DNA of 64,000 bases from Vitrella brassicaformis (GCA_001179505.1 CDMY01000343.1:1-64000), one strand, 5' to 3'. Shown: positions 32,601 to 45,832, numbered from the stretch's first letter. Program-made: numbers and translations. The notes: generated by a model not told the origin, from the sequence alone.

Positions 32601-32888
32601 AGCATCCAGCTCTCCCTCTCCCAACCGCCCTGCCCTGCCATCGACACCGAAGCGATGCACACACACACGTGCGAAGGGCTGCATGAGAGCGGCCATGGAA
32701 TGGGTGTGTCGATGCGGGCGTCTCCGTCGGATGGAGACATGCACCCGCCCAACTCGCCGCCGCGGTCTGAGCCGACGTGTGCAGATGCACCTAATGCAGA
32801 TGGTGGCATGACGGTCGATTATGACGTGGGAGAAGGCCGTGGGTCTCGGCGTGTGTCCGTCGGATTGCCTCATGTAGACGAGCGGTGA
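29603..32888 (+). CDS. Single-domain voltage-gated cation channel with C-terminal EF-hands
   Basis: Exons 29603-29668, 29747-29802, 29864-30058, 30152-30176, 30264-30348, 30414-30466, 30535-30567, 30633-30711, 30791-30880, 30981-31029, 31097-31131, 31215-31255, 31318-31381, 31435-31519, 31581-31658, 31727-31780, 31839-31914, 31983-32035, 32097-32888. One six-helix channel unit: S1 FDVLFGAVIVLNAVIIGVEV, S2 IFAAVFFLEFVLRY, S3 FDFFLVVVAAVDVWVL, S4 with seven basic residues every third position (LRIVRLFRLARLVRLFRIFK), pore FTLFQVMTMADWA and S6 ending IMNLVIGIICEST. EF-hands follow: NSDGAISRDDF (weak) and DANGDGVISLDE (canonical). The long tail is Ser/His-rich. One base is unaccounted for at the S3-S4 junction. 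Such Ca/Na channels occur in many protists. Confidence 0.88.
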
Positions 32889-33590
32889 GGGTGTGTGTGG
32901 GAGTCGATGGAGGGATGGATGGATGGATGGTCTTTGGACGGCACAACAGAGACAGGAGCAACGCCACTCGTCCGACAAGACGTTTGTGGTTAGTATGTGG
33001 CGGCGTTGGTGGAGCGTAGCTTTTCGCTGCTCAACGACCGGCCATCTCTCGTAGACTGAAGGAGCGAATCAACGAACGAACGAACGAACGAGCCATTCAT
33101 GTAGGCATGCAGCAGGTAGTGGTGTGTGTGTAGTGTACCTCACGTAGTTGCCAGCAGTCAGCAAACACGCATGGCATGGACACATCGATGCAGTGGGCAG
33201 TGGGCGAGTGGGTGCGGTCACTCTCATGGAACACATATGCATATGGATGGATGGATGGATGCATCACATGTAGCTTGAAACGACGAATGACATGCAGGTA
33301 GGGTAGAGGTGGTGTACAGGAGTGAGTGTATCATGGTGGTGGTGTACACATACAGCCTTTGCTCACCCGCAGTGAGTGTGTACTGATGGCAAAAAACGAC
33401 ATAACATAACACAACACAAAACACACGTGCATTCACGAATCATTCCATCGATGGATGGATAAACTGACCGCACACATAGGCAGGGCAGGCACGCAGACGG
33501 ACACGAATCGATGGGTGCATGTTCCTCCAAAAACTGCCACTAGTAAATAAAGATGACCGACAAGAGCTCACTCCTCCCACCCCCAGGCCC
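32889..33590. other. Spacer, no gene seen
   Basis: GGAT and CGAA microsatellites and a CA-rich end leading to the gap. No coding exon was recognised. Confidence 0.55.
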
Positions 33591-33890
33591 NNNNNNNNNN
33601 NNNNNNNNNNNNNNNNNNNNNNNNNNNNNNNNNNNNNNNNNNNNNNNNNNNNNNNNNNNNNNNNNNNNNNNNNNNNNNNNNNNNNNNNNNNNNNNNNNNN
33701 NNNNNNNNNNNNNNNNNNNNNNNNNNNNNNNNNNNNNNNNNNNNNNNNNNNNNNNNNNNNNNNNNNNNNNNNNNNNNNNNNNNNNNNNNNNNNNNNNNNN
33801 NNNNNNNNNNNNNNNNNNNNNNNNNNNNNNNNNNNNNNNNNNNNNNNNNNNNNNNNNNNNNNNNNNNNNNNNNNNNNNNNNNNNNNNNNN
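33591..33890. other. Assembly gap of exactly 300 N
   Basis: Unknown bases. The round number suggests a scaffold gap of estimated or default size. Nothing can be said about its content. Confidence 0.99.
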
Positions 33891-35074
33891 GCACCCAGCA
33901 CCCCCCACCAGCTCGCTCGCACATACACACACACACACATCAGTCGACTGATAAAGTTTCCGTCCCAACCAGCCCAACCAAACAGCGCCCACGCAGCGAT
34001 GCAGCCAGCCAGAGAGAACCAGCAAGACGAGACGCTCTCACACACCGATAGATACATTTACAGCAGAAAAGACACACAGACGAACAACACAAATTGCCGA
34101 CACGCACACGCACACTTACACGCACACGACGTTGTCTCCAGGCAGTTAGAGAGTAGAAAGAGAGGCATGCACACTCAGCACACAGCAGGCAGTCAGTCAG
34201 TCAGGCAGGCAGGCATCAATGACACACGGGGGAACAAATCAAATGAGTGCGATGCATGAGATGGGATACCACACACACACACATAGTTAGACACACATGG
34301 ATAAGAGAACCACGAATACGCTGCAACCTCCCATACACGCCCCTCCACGCCACGCCACACCAGATCGCACCACAGCACAGCAGAGCACCGTCTGTCTGCC
34401 AATTTCCCCTCCCCACCTGCCTGTCTGCCTGGCTGCACACATGGGCTTTCTGTCCGCCCCTCGCCCCCACCACACCCTTGTCAGGCTGCAGCACCCAACA
34501 CCGCTGAGGTGCAGAGACGGGCAGCGAGGAATCCCACGTGCAACACGCAGGCAGGCAGGCACCCACCACACAAAGATGATGGACGATACACAACGGCTGG
34601 CGCCAGCTCACCTCACTCCAACCAGCCAGGGCGCTCTCTCTCTCTCTCGTGTCTTTCTTGCATGTGCAAAAACGGAAACATAAAACAGATGAGGACGGAC
34701 TGCGATACTCACTCACTCAGCTAGCAGCACGCTCCCTCCCTCCTCTCTGCTGCGTGCAGCCCACGACCAGCTGTCACGCAGCGGCAGGATCGCCCCAATG
34801 AACAAACACCGCGGCGCGCCCATGAAAGCACCTAGGCAGGTCCAGAGACAGAGAGGCATCCACTCTCATCCCCCACCACAGACAGCGAGACATCTAGACT
34901 CAGACAGACAGATGGAAAGGAAATGCCCTCTCCCAACACCCTCCCTCACCCACGATGACAGACAGACAGCCAGAGAGTCAGCCAGTAAGGACTTAAACTA
35001 CACGCCGTGTGCGCCACACACGGGGACGGGCCACACACATCACATCACATCACACCACGCCGCACCAGGCCGCA
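33891..35074. other. CA-rich spacer, no gene seen
   Basis: ACAC, CAGT and CAGG microsatellites dominate. Frames encode only His/Thr-type low complexity. It may contain the 3' UTR of the calpain-like gene on the minus strand. Confidence 0.55.
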
Positions 35075-38000
35075 TTACGAAGCGCGTGTCGAGTTGACGG
35101 AGGACGGCATGGTCGACCCGTCAGCTCTCGTCGACGCGTCAATGGGCATCTGCAGGGTCGTGGGGAACAGGTGGCTCTGCCGCAGCCGGCCGCTCGCAGG
35201 CGGCACTGTCGTGCTGGCCATACCCGTCATCCCGCCGCCAGATCGGAAAACCCCCGCAGCAGCATCCGCAGCAGCAGCCGCCGCAGCTGCATTGGCGATG
35301 GCGTTCTTGCTGCTCATGAGGGAGGTGTGTGTCGATGGGGTGAGGCCCTCGTTGCTCTGGTGGCCAGAGTTGGTGAGGTTGACGACCTCGAGCTCGTTGA
35401 GGGCGCGTCTGAGGCCCTCGGTGGCGTCTTCGGTCTCGCAGCGCAGCAGGGGGCCGCCGGGCCGCTTGTGCCCGAAGGCGGCGCAGCAGAGGAGGGACCA
35501 GATGTTGCTGAGGGCCGGGTGCATGTGTGTGGGGTAGACCTCGTCGTCGCTCTCGAACATGGGCGGGGGCGTGTGCTGTCCGTGTGTGGTGGGGGTGTTG
35601 TGGGGTGGGTTGTTTGTGTGGGGGTGGGGATGGTCGTCCCGCCCGAGGGCCTCCCACAGGCCTTCGGCGTCGCCGTACACGCGGGTCTTGTGCCGTCTGA
35701 ACGCCGCGGGGCGGGGGGACGCCACTACCACAGCAGAACCTGCCACACACACACATCCAGAGAGAGAGAGGGAGAGAGAGAAAGAGAGGGAGATGGAGCC
35801 TGTGTTGCTGTGTTATGTGAGGGGGAAGGGTAAGTGGAGTGGGGGTGGAGGCACCTTGCATGCCGGAGGGGTCGAAGAAGGTCTTGAGCAGCAGCTGCAG
35901 GGGGAACGGGGGGGCGGCCCGCTTGAGCGCCGACTCGAAGACGGCCTTGTCGTCGTCACCACACAGCCTGACGGACAGACGACAGAGAGACAGTGGATGG
36001 ATTGATGGATGGATGGATGGATGGCGGTGTGCGTGCCTGAATGCGAAGAGCTGCGACACGAACACGCGCAGATGCAGTCGGTCACACCTGCACACCAACA
36101 CACACACGACGAGGGAACACAGTGTCAAGTCTGTGTGTGTGGTCTTTTGTTGTGTGTGGGTGGTGCGTACGGTTTGTCGGACGAGACTCTGCAGAGGTAG
36201 ATGTATCCGGGTAGCAGCTTGAGGTCGGCCACGAGCCCCTGCTGCTGCTGCGGACCCACCTGCAGAATCACCTCCAGAGGGTCGTAACGCTCATCTACAC
36301 GCACGCACACACACACACACACACAGAGAGAGAGAGAAAGATGGAGAGATGGATGGATGGATGGACGCGTGTGTTCGTGTGCGTGCCTTTGGGTTTGTCT
36401 GCCTCCAGCTTTGTCTGGAACAGCTGCAGGCATATCTCGACTTTCTCGTCAGTGGACCCGCTCAAAGCACTAAACACACACACACACCACCCAACACAGT
36501 GTCCGTCAGTGCGAAAGAGTGAGAGATTGTCAGCTGTCATGTCACCTCGGCTGCGACAGGGCGAAGTGGGCGTGCGCGGCGCTCTTGACGCCAACCAGCA
36601 CCATTGCGGGCTCGCGAGACGTGCTGATGCACGACTGACACACACACACACACACACAAGAGCACCATTCACTCACACGATGGCCGGCCACCGATCGTCC
36701 TTCTCCCGTGCTGTGCTGTGCTTACGGCGGAGTGCCATTTGGGTTCTCTGAGGAGTCGGACAGCGGTGCAGTGGGAGAAGGTCTGGCAGAAGTCGTCGCA
36801 GGCCATCCAGAATGAGCAGCGGGAGGGGTCTACGCCCAGCTTCTTGACACGCTCCAACGTCATCTCGGCTGACGTCAGGCCCCACCTGCACACACACAGA
36901 GACACAGAGACACACACACACACACACACACGAGAGAGAGAGAGAGAGACGCCCGTCTATGTGTGTGAGGGGTTGTGGTGTGCAGTCTCACACACTCACC
37001 TGCCGCGCCAGGAGCTGAAGTTCCATGGGTTCTGCAGCTCCACCAGCTTGACGTTCTCGAGGGTGGCAAACCGCAACACGGGGTACACAGACCCTGTAGG
37101 TAGACACACATCACACGGACGGAGAGAGCCTGCCTGCCTGTCTGCCTGTCTGTCTGTCTGTCTGGTGCGTGTTGAGTGCTGTGTGTGAAGGGTTGGTTAC
37201 TCACCGTTTTGGAGTCCGTTGACCTCTGCCCCTTTGGGCACATTGGGCTTGTTGAGCACCGCGCACAACGCAAAACTGATGGATGGAGACGGAGGATAGC
37301 ACACACACACCGAGAGATGGATGGATGGACAGGCGCAGCCAGGGGGATAGCCACGATGATATAGCCCACCCAGCCAGTCACCTGTTACGGCTGTGGTTTC
37401 TGAGGTACTCGTACTGCTCGGACCACACGTCGAAAGTGCTCATCGAGATCTCTCAACACAACACAAGACAACAGAAGACAAGACACTCACGGAGTGGAGT
37501 GCGTTCATCGAGGGATGTGGGTGGGAGGCCTGGCTGGCTGCCTTGCCTTAGGTACCTCCTTTGACGTGACCCCGGTGAGTGCCGTCAGCACGTCCCGCTC
37601 GATGCTCGTCACCATCGTGGCGTACGACCCGTGCAGCTTAGCATACGCCTACACACAATACAGAGAGAGACACACAGACAGACACGGAGAGAACCAAAAA
37701 GAGATTGTGTGGAGTGCGTGTGTGTGGTTCGGGGTTGGTGTGACCTTTTCGAGCAGCGCCACCCAGTACTCGTCGTGTTTAGAGGTACGCCCGAAGGCCA
37801 TGTGCGTCTTCTTGACCGTCTGGCCCTCCTTCTTGCGGAACGGCACGAAGTCGTCCAACACGTCATACACCCACACACCGTCCTAACCAACACACACACA
37901 CACACCCATAGCGGCCCTACACACACATGCCACACAGACACCTGTGCTGTGCGTGTGTACCATACCAGGTACATGACGACCCCGTAGATGCCCATCTGCG

Positions 38001-38857
38001 GGTCGTACTGCACCAGAGCGTCCGACGCCGCCGTCACAGACGTCGCACGCAAAGTCGCCAACGCACCGTGGAAAAAGGAATCGTCCAACGGACCTTAACA
38101 CAGACACACACACACACACGCACACACAGATGGGTGTCAATTGGTTCGGCCGACGTGACGTACCCCGGAAGAATGCCGAGGACCCGCTGACCGACATGGC
38201 GGCGTCCGGGGCGGGGTTAAAAATGTCACCCACGCGGCTGGCATGTCATACACACAACCAACCAACCAATGAACGAAGACAACCAAGACAACGCACACAA
38301 GCGGCTTAAGTGCATCATCCATCCATCGTGTCGTGCGTGTGTGTGAGTGCTGTGGTCTCACAGACGCACCACCAGACGAGGTCGTCTTTGGGCCCCTCGA
38401 CCTCCGTGCCGTAGATGGACTCATCCACAGCCGGGAAGCCCTTGTCCTCATACAGTGACGCCATTCCCTACACAAACACAAACAACCACACACACCCATC
38501 CCTCAACACACCCACTGGCACACAGACAGAAGCGGAGCCACCGACCTTCTTCCCCCGTGCGATTCTCTTCATGTCGTCCATGCAGGCCTTGACACAGGCC
38601 TCCCGCTGCTCGTTCCACGCCGTAGGGGGGTCCTCCAGGCCCACGTGGGGCGTGGCCACGAACTCCTGCAGCCCCTGCCGGCCCTTGACCCACTTGGGGC
38701 CCGCGGTGGTCTGCTTGTCCTTGTCGGTCGTCCCTGTGGAGCTCTTGCTGTCGTGGATGTCTCTATCGCCCTCAGTGAGCCCACTCGCGGTCATAGTCAG
38801 CAGCGGCTGCACACAACACGCACGACATCCATCCATCCATCCATCCATCCATCCATG

Positions 38858-38888
<31 letters not shown>

Positions 38889-39523
38889 GTGCGTGCGTGG
38901 CGAGTGGCTCACGTGTGCGTCGTCTGTGTTGGGTATGAGGTTCATCGGGACGTGCACCGGTGTGACAGCCTTTGTGTGGTGGGGGTAGCTGTGCATCGGC
39001 GGCAGGTCGCTCAGGCTCGAGTTGAGCTGCCCCGGCACGTTCAGCAGCCCCCCCTGTGGACCACCGTGGTTGCCCTCGTTCTTTTGATACACACTCGCGG
39101 TGAGCCTCGGCGGCTGGTGGGGATTGTAGTTCAGGGGGTCGATGCCCGAAGGCATGTCCGCCGACCACTGGCTGGTGTTGTTGCTCGGCAGCCCGTCGGG
39201 CGCCACGTACGAGGACGCCGTCAGAGTGGGATGCCCTGCGCTCACGCCACTCGGCGGCAGATAACCCTGCACACACACACGCACACACACACACACACAC
39301 ACACAGACACACACACACATCCGTGTGTTGTGTTGTGTTGTGTTGTGTGTTGCCATCCACGGTGTTGGCAATGATCCGTTCACTGACTGACCTGTGGCGG
39401 TGCTGACAGAGCGGTGCATGTTGCTGGAGGCGGCGCGGGCGGGGCGTAGATGGACTCCCCAGCGTTCATCGACGCCGTCAGCAGCGGGAAGCTGGTCCCC
39501 GCCACGGTGCTGTTCTCTGCCAT
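35075..39523 (-). CDS. Calpain-like protein lacking catalytic Cys and His (pseudoprotease)
   Basis: Seventeen exons: 39392-39523, 38913-39266, 38546-38806, 38370-38467, 38164-38237, 37966-38093, 37745-37882, 37556-37648, 37382-37449, 37205-37275, 37000-37093, 36726-36885, 36546-36634, 36387-36469, 36171-36294, 35855-35967, 35075-35739; 2745 nt (914 aa). A Pro/Ser-rich N-terminus precedes a CysPc-type domain. The usual LGDCWF is PLDDSFFHGALATL (Cys to Ser). YGVVMYLVDGVWVYDVLDDF, DEYWVALLEKAYAKLHGSY and TALTGV follow the family. The usual GHAYSV is GSVYPVL (His lost). Then LQNPWN (Asn kept) and FWMACDDFCQTF. C2-like beta segments and an Ala/Ser-rich tail end it. It is probably a regulatory or scaffold protein. 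One intron (36295-36386) uses a GC donor. Confidence 0.85.
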
Positions 39524-39862
39524 AGGATCCAAACCACAGCCAGACAGACCAACGTCACGTCAATACCGCCCGACGACCGAGAGCCTGCCTCGACCACACG
39601 GCAGTGGAGATCTCTGCTTGTACTGGTGCCGCTGCACTTAATTGCTTGGAATTACAGCCTCACTGGTACCAGGCAAAGATCCACAGCTCGCACGAGCCTT
39701 TCTGCTTAGCGCGCTGTGCCGGGATGCTTGTGTGTGTGAACCTTTTCTGGGTTGAGACGAATCACCTGCGGCTGTCATCTCTTGCCATCTCGTTGTCTCT
39801 CCCTCTCTCCCACGTTGATCTCCCTGCTCTCACGTGAGAAGCACCGATCGTCTGGGCGTCTT
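39524..39862. promoter_or_regulatory. Divergent promoter region, calpain-like / GET3
   Basis: 339 bp between start codons 39523 (-) and 39863 (+). It lacks long microsatellites, unlike most spacers here. No specific motif is claimed. Confidence 0.35.
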
Positions 39863-40677
39863 ATGGAGGCATCATCATCTTCGTCAGCGGCCGCCGCCGG
39901 TGGCGAGGCCGCAGCAGCAGCAGCCGCAGCAGCAGCAGCCGCTGTGCCCATGTCCATGGCCATAGCTGCCGATGGGGACGAAGAACTGATGGAACACTCG
40001 ACTCTCGAGGTCAGTCAGCCGTGCAGCCATACACACACACACACACACACACACACATATCTCTGTATGCCGAGGATTCACTCTCTCTGTATATGTGTGT
40101 GTGTGTTGCAGGAGTTGATCTGCACACCGTCGTACAAGTGGATCTTTGTGGGCGGCAAGGGCGGGGTGGGCAAGACCACCACCTCATGCTCCATCGCCGT
40201 AGAACTCGCCAAAAGGAGGGGAAGCGTACGAACGCTGCACAGATCACATCACACGTGCCACACACAGATGCGCACACACACATGGATGGATGGATGTGTG
40301 TGTGCGTGTAGGTGTTGATACTGTCCACCGACCCGGCGCACAACTTGAGCGATGCCTTCACGCAGAAGTTCACCAACACGCCCACACTCATTGACGGATT
40401 CGACAACCTCCACGCCATGGTGAGGACGCGACTGCACACACACACACCACACCGGAATGCCCTCCCTCCCTCCCTCTCCCCCGCCCCCTCTGTGTCCATG
40501 TGTGTGTGTGTGTGTGTGTTTAGGAGATCGATTCATCGTACCAGGAGAACGCTGAGTTTCGGCTCAAGACGGACGAGGGCTGGAACCGTGTCCTGCCCGA
40601 GCTGCTGTCTGCCTTCCCGGGCATCGACGAGGCACTCTCATTCGCAGAACTCATGCAGTAAGTATGGAACACACACA

Positions 40678-40712
<35 letters not shown>

Positions 40713-41696
40713 CCGCCACACGCACACACGCAGAGGGGTGCGTCATGTGTCGTGTGTTGTGTGTGGTGGTTGATCGGTCATTCGGTCGGTCAGGTCAGTG
40801 CAGTCGATGAAGTACGACGTGATAGTGTTCGACACGGCCCCCACGGGCCACACGCTGCGGCTGCTGTCCTTCCCCGACCTGTTGGAGAAGGCCCTGCAGA
40901 AGATCCAGGCCATCAAGAACAAGATGCAGGGGGCCCTGCAGATGCTCAACATGGTCGCCGGGCAGTCATTCAACGAGGAAGACGTAAGCCCGCACACACG
41001 CGCCGGGGGGTGGTGTTGTTGATGCCCCTCTGTGTGTGGATGTGTGTGTGTGTGTGTGTGTTGATTCAGATGCACAATCGTCTCGATGGGCTCAAGGCCA
41101 TCACCACATCAGTGCGGGAGACGCTGCAAGATCCCGTAAGACACGCCATGAATGCCATGCCAACACACACACGAGGGACGTCACGCTCGTGTGTGATGTG
41201 TTGTGTGTGCAGACGCAGACGACGTTTGTGTGTGTGTGCATCCCCGAGTTCCTCAGCGTCTACGAGACGGAGAGGCTGGTGCAGGAACTCGCCAAGTGAG
41301 TGGATGGACAAAGGCTACCCACCCAACACAGGGAGGCGGAACGGGCCATGTAGGCGGCTGGCGTGGGTGTCTGGTGCACGTGTGTGTGGTGTGCAGGCAG
41401 GGCATCGACTGCAGCAACATCATCGTCAACCAAGTGCTCTTCCCCGTCGGTGAGTAACAGACAGAAACCACACACACACACACACACACGCACCAGCCAT
41501 GGTTCGGTTCTCATGTGTGTGCAGACGTGCCGGATGACTTAGCTGCGGCAGAGGCAGACGATGAGTCAAAGGACGAGCCCCACCCCATGGGTGCAGACGT
41601 CGATCCATCCGAGACCATCGCTGCACTGAGGAGGGAAAACAGAACACTCAGGAAGAAGGTGAGGTGCTGGCAGATATATAACACACACTATCGAAG

Positions 41697-41736
<40 letters not shown>

Positions 41737-42111
41737 TGTGTCTGTGTGTGTCTGTGTGGGGGTGTATGTATCCCTCATTAGGTGTGTGCGTTGGAGGCCA
41801 ATCTGCACTGCCGTCGGAAGATGCAGTCCAAGTACCTCTGCCAGATACAGGACCTCTACACAGAAGACTTCAACGTCGGTACGTAAATCAGCCGACAGAC
41901 ACAAGGGAGGGCCTCTCTGCGGGCTGGCCGGGAGTGCCACGCCACCAGATCAGATCTCTCTTCTCTCCCTCTGTGCGTGCCGTCCGTGTGTGTGTCAGTG
42001 TGTATGCCTTTGGCGAGTGAGGAGGTCCGCGGATTGGACAGGCTGCGCGCCTTCTCACAGGGGCTGCTCACACGGAGGGACCTGCCCATCGTGCAAGACG
42101 ACAAGGAGTGA
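39863..42111 (+). CDS. GET3: GET3/ASNA1 ATPase, tail-anchored protein targeting
   Basis: Eleven exons: 39863-40009, 40112-40225, 40312-40419, 40524-40657, 40794-40983, 41070-41135, 41213-41295, 41397-41449, 41525-41658, 41782-41878, 41999-42111; 1239 nt (412 aa). It binds newly made tail-anchored membrane proteins and delivers them to the ER. Motifs: [13 protein letters not shown] (P-loop with signature Lys), [12 protein letters not shown] (switch I), [13 protein letters not shown] (switch II), a Met-rich client helix region ([20 protein letters not shown]) and [10 protein letters not shown]. The N-terminus has an Ala run. The zinc region before RRKMQSKYL carries Cys spaced C-x8-C rather than the usual CxxC, and an acidic insert ([18 protein letters not shown]) precedes it. 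A plastid paralogue is possible but no leader is seen. Confidence 0.95.
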
Positions 42112-42384
42112 ATCCATGCGTAACACAGACCATAGTCTGTTTGGGTTTGTAGCTGTTATGCCACCCGCTGGATAGACAGACGGACGGACATGTTGACATT
42201 TTGCCACTCTCATGTTCATGTGTGTGTCAAAATGTGTGTGTGGAGTCCGATAGGTCGACTGCATGGACAAGACAAATTTTCTCGCCCCGTTCCACCCACG
42301 ACCCACCCACACCCACACGCACACCCACTTACACCACTCAGAGAGACACACGGAGAGACACAGGCCCCCTCCCTCCTGAGTGTG

Positions 42385-45300
42385 TCACGCCCCATATGTG
42401 AAAGCCCGCTTGGTTAAGAACCTGACGGCAGCATTCCGCTGCTGCCGCGATAGTTTGTCCAGCCACATCTCCATGTTAGCCAAAATCCTGCTCTCACCCT
42501 CCACACCCACACCCACACCACCACCACCACCATACGCCCTTCCCTCTCTCCCCCTCTCTCTCCAGTCGGGCACATGTATCGCTCCGAGGCTGCCCGTCAT
42601 CTTGGCCTCTTCCAGCGCAGAGAAGGCCATCCTTGTGGTCAGAGAGGGGGTCGACGAGCGGCGTCTCGATGCCGACGAGAACGAGGGCGAGAACGTGGCC
42701 GTGAGGTCCGTGTGTTTGCTCGTGGCGTCGCTCTTGAGTGTCGTCGCGCTGAATAGCCGATCTCTCTCTTTGTCTTTGCTCCCCCTCTGCTGGTGGTGGT
42801 GGTGGTGGTGTGGGGGAGACAGCACATGATCCCCTTCAGACGTCGTTCCCTTGTTGAGATTTCGTGTCTTCCCTGCAGTGGTTGGCCGGCTGAGCACGGC
42901 CCCTGTGGGCGAATCAGAGGTCACCACAGCCGATGTGCACATGGGCGAGTCGGCGAGCTTCTTGCCAACCGGACAGGTGGGCGGGGAGGACGTTGCCATC
43001 GCCATTGCCGATGGCTGCTGCTGCTGCTGCTGCTGCCTCTTGTGTGCGGAGGCAGAGAGGCGTCTGCGTGCGGATGATCGGCGAGACATTGACAGGGATC
43101 GTCTGCGCATTGTTGGGCTGTTGCTGTGGTGAGGGTTTGGGGACCACCCCAGCAGCCGAGTCCGCCTCTCCCTCTTTCTGCTGGACGGCCGACGCATTTG
43201 CATGTCTCGCTGCACACATACACATACAGGGACACACAAACAAGGAGTGACTTGCCTGATCGATCACGTGCAGGCCCACACGCATCGATCCATTGTCACC
43301 TACCTGAGCAGCAGCAAACGAGGACTGGGCAACAGATGCGGAGGCGGCTGGGTCGCCGAACGACGGCAAAGTGGTAGCTCTTCTGTCGGCGGCGGCATGA
43401 TGGCTCCTCTCCTGACTGCTGCCTCTCCGGCCCGTTGACGACCGCCTCCGCTTGGCTGACTTCCTGCGAGACGCTGGGGGGCTCCTGAGTCTGTCGAACA
43501 GGGCAGCTCTGAAGTAGTCGTACTCGGTGGATGGCTGCTGGTGGTGGTCCCGGTGGTGGTGGGTGTTGGTGTCAGGAGAGGAGGGGGCTGATATCAGGGG
43601 CGGTGTGGCGGACACCTGGATGAATCGAAGATCGGAGGCGTCTTTGTGTCTCGGTGTGCCTCTCTCTCTCCCCTTGTGCGTGTCTGTGTGTGTACCCTTG
43701 GCAGTGCATCAGATGCGCGTGAAGACCTCTTGCCGATGGTGGGTGTCCGTCTGGCCGGGGGATCGTTCGGCACAGCATAGAACGAAGGCAGCGACGCACA
43801 CACATCGCCGGGCGAGTCCGTTGCCCCCCGGGCTTTCGCCCCTCCGCCTCCTCCCTTCTTGACCAGCTTCTCAAGCATCGGCGCAGGGACGATGTAGAAC
43901 CGATGAGAAGCGCTCATGTGGCCCGATGACGGCCGGGAGAGGGCTCTCGATCGGGCGGTAGCTGTGGGGGTGGTCTCCGGGTCAGAGACAGCCTTGTTCT
44001 CTATCTCCTTGTGCTCGTGGATGACCTCTGTAAGCGCCTTCTGCACGGCCTGCTCCACCACACGGCGCGCGACGGCATCCACGGCAATCTCCCTGTCGTC
44101 TTTCTCTGGCACCGTCACCGTCTGCACTCTGCGATTCCTCAGCCTCGTTACAGGCACGTGTACCGGCGGGGCAGTGCCCCAGCTGCTGATCAGCCGTGAT
44201 GCGGGGCCGTCACGAGACGCATGGACGGGTGGAGGGAGAGGGGTGGGGGTCGCCATGGACATCGACATAGGGGCCCAGCGCTTCACTGGGGGAGGGGTGG
44301 TGCGCTCAGGGGCCGAGAATCGACGTAGGTGTGTGGCTGCCTCTTTTTCAGCGGTAGCAGCAGCAGGTCGTGGTGGTGGTCTCTTTCTGGCGGATGTTTT
44401 GCGTGTTGGGGGGCTTCGCTGGCCGCCGTGCGATGACTTTCTTCTCATGGATGTGGTGTAGGGACTGGTCTGCACGCCCGTACAGACCGACTGCCGCCGT
44501 CCTTCCCATGAATGCTTGTTTCGTTGCTGGTGGTGGTGGTGGTGCTTGGACGATGAGAGAAGGGATGGGAGGGCAAAGCCGCCGTCGCCATCATGGATGC
44601 CCGTCTCGATGGCGGGGAGCACCCTCCTGTTGGACATGAGTGGTCTCATACATTCAAAGACAGAGAGAGGGAAGGCGCAGCACCCACCTGTGTTCGGCAA
44701 TGGTGGGAAGTGACGATCGCACAGGTGTCCGCACAGGTGTCCTGCGTGCACATGGGGGGAGGGTGGCGTCCCTCTCAGCAGCTCCCTCTACCGACTCGAT
44801 GCCGATGCAGGATGCATAAGGGGAGGGGTACCGCGTCAGCTCGAAGCCAGAGGCAGACTCCCCCACCGCACCCCCCACTGATGTGAGCGGCATCACGGGC
44901 AGACAGCACGGCTCCACCTTCACCATCTCTGTCTCCGTGGCCACCACATTCACACCAGCGGAGACGGGTGTCTCCGTGTCCGGCGGGAGGGAGGAAGACT
45001 GGCTCGCGTGATCCTCACAAGCCAATGCAGACGCACCATCGCCATGTGCAGCTGGGGCAGCTGCTGATGCCGACATTGCCGGAGCCTCAATCATTTGTGG
45101 AGCCGTCTTGGATCTGCGAAACGCCTCCTTTTCTTTCGGTCCTTTCCCTCGGGGTAGGGGGCTGTCAGTGATGCCTGTGAGTGCTCTGCGATACTTCTCC
45201 AGCCTGCTGAGGGGGTCTGGTGGGATCATGGCGAATGGATCGGGCCGGGCACGTGAAGCAGGTGCGATGGGAGTGTGGCTGTGGTCCTTATCGACGGCTG

Positions 45301-45832
45301 GCGGGCAGGGAGAGGGAGAGGGGGAGGGAGACGGGGAGGGGGAGGGCCCATCGCTGTTGCTGCTGGCGATAGAGTCGTGCAGCTTGAGGTACTCTCGCAC
45401 GGGCATCGTGTAGCTTGCCGGCAACAGACCGAACACCTTTAGACAAGACAGACATTCAAACACACACGCCGCCACTGCAAATGTGATCAACATGCACACG
45501 TACCTGCCCGCCTCTCTCCTTCCCGGCCTCGTCTGCCTCATCGGATGTCCCATCATTGTAAGGCGCAGCGTACAGCCACCCATCGCTCGACTCCCCCAGC
45601 ACCTCCAAAATCTGCATCAATTGAGGCCAACCGTAGCGCAAATGGAAAAGGCTCGACAATGCTGCACCATGGTGCCGTCCTGACCCACCCATGATGCACT
45701 CACCTGGCCCTCGGTGACCTTCAGCGGCTTCCAGGAGTGGGTGGGCCAAGCTAACTCGAGGTCGGGCGGCGGAAAGTCGAAGAGAGCTACCAGCAGGGTC
45801 TCCGACTGCGCAACCGACTGCACCGTTGCCAT
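42385..45832 (-). CDS. Long low-complexity protein with N-terminal SH3-type domain
   Basis: Exons 45704-45832, 45504-45611, 44688-45436, 43696-44626, 43304-43615 and 42385-43209 give 3054 nt (1017 aa). The first about 90 residues read as an SH3 fold: LLVALFDFPPPDLELAW (ALYDY-type strand), VTEGQILEVLGESSDGWLYA (GD-x-I then W) and VFGLLPASYTMP (G-x-P-x-x-Y). An acidic insert sits in the distal loop. The rest is Ser/Pro/Ala/Arg-rich with a (SP)n run, one helical stretch (AVDAVARRVVEQAVQKALTE) and a Gln/His-rich segment. It is probably a cytoskeletal or signalling adaptor (inference). Lower confidence applies to whether the last 825-nt exon is a single exon. Confidence 0.72.

Noticed and set aside
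33519-34259. Long frames crossing the N gap
   Set aside because: They are open only because N codons contain no stops. No sequence supports them.
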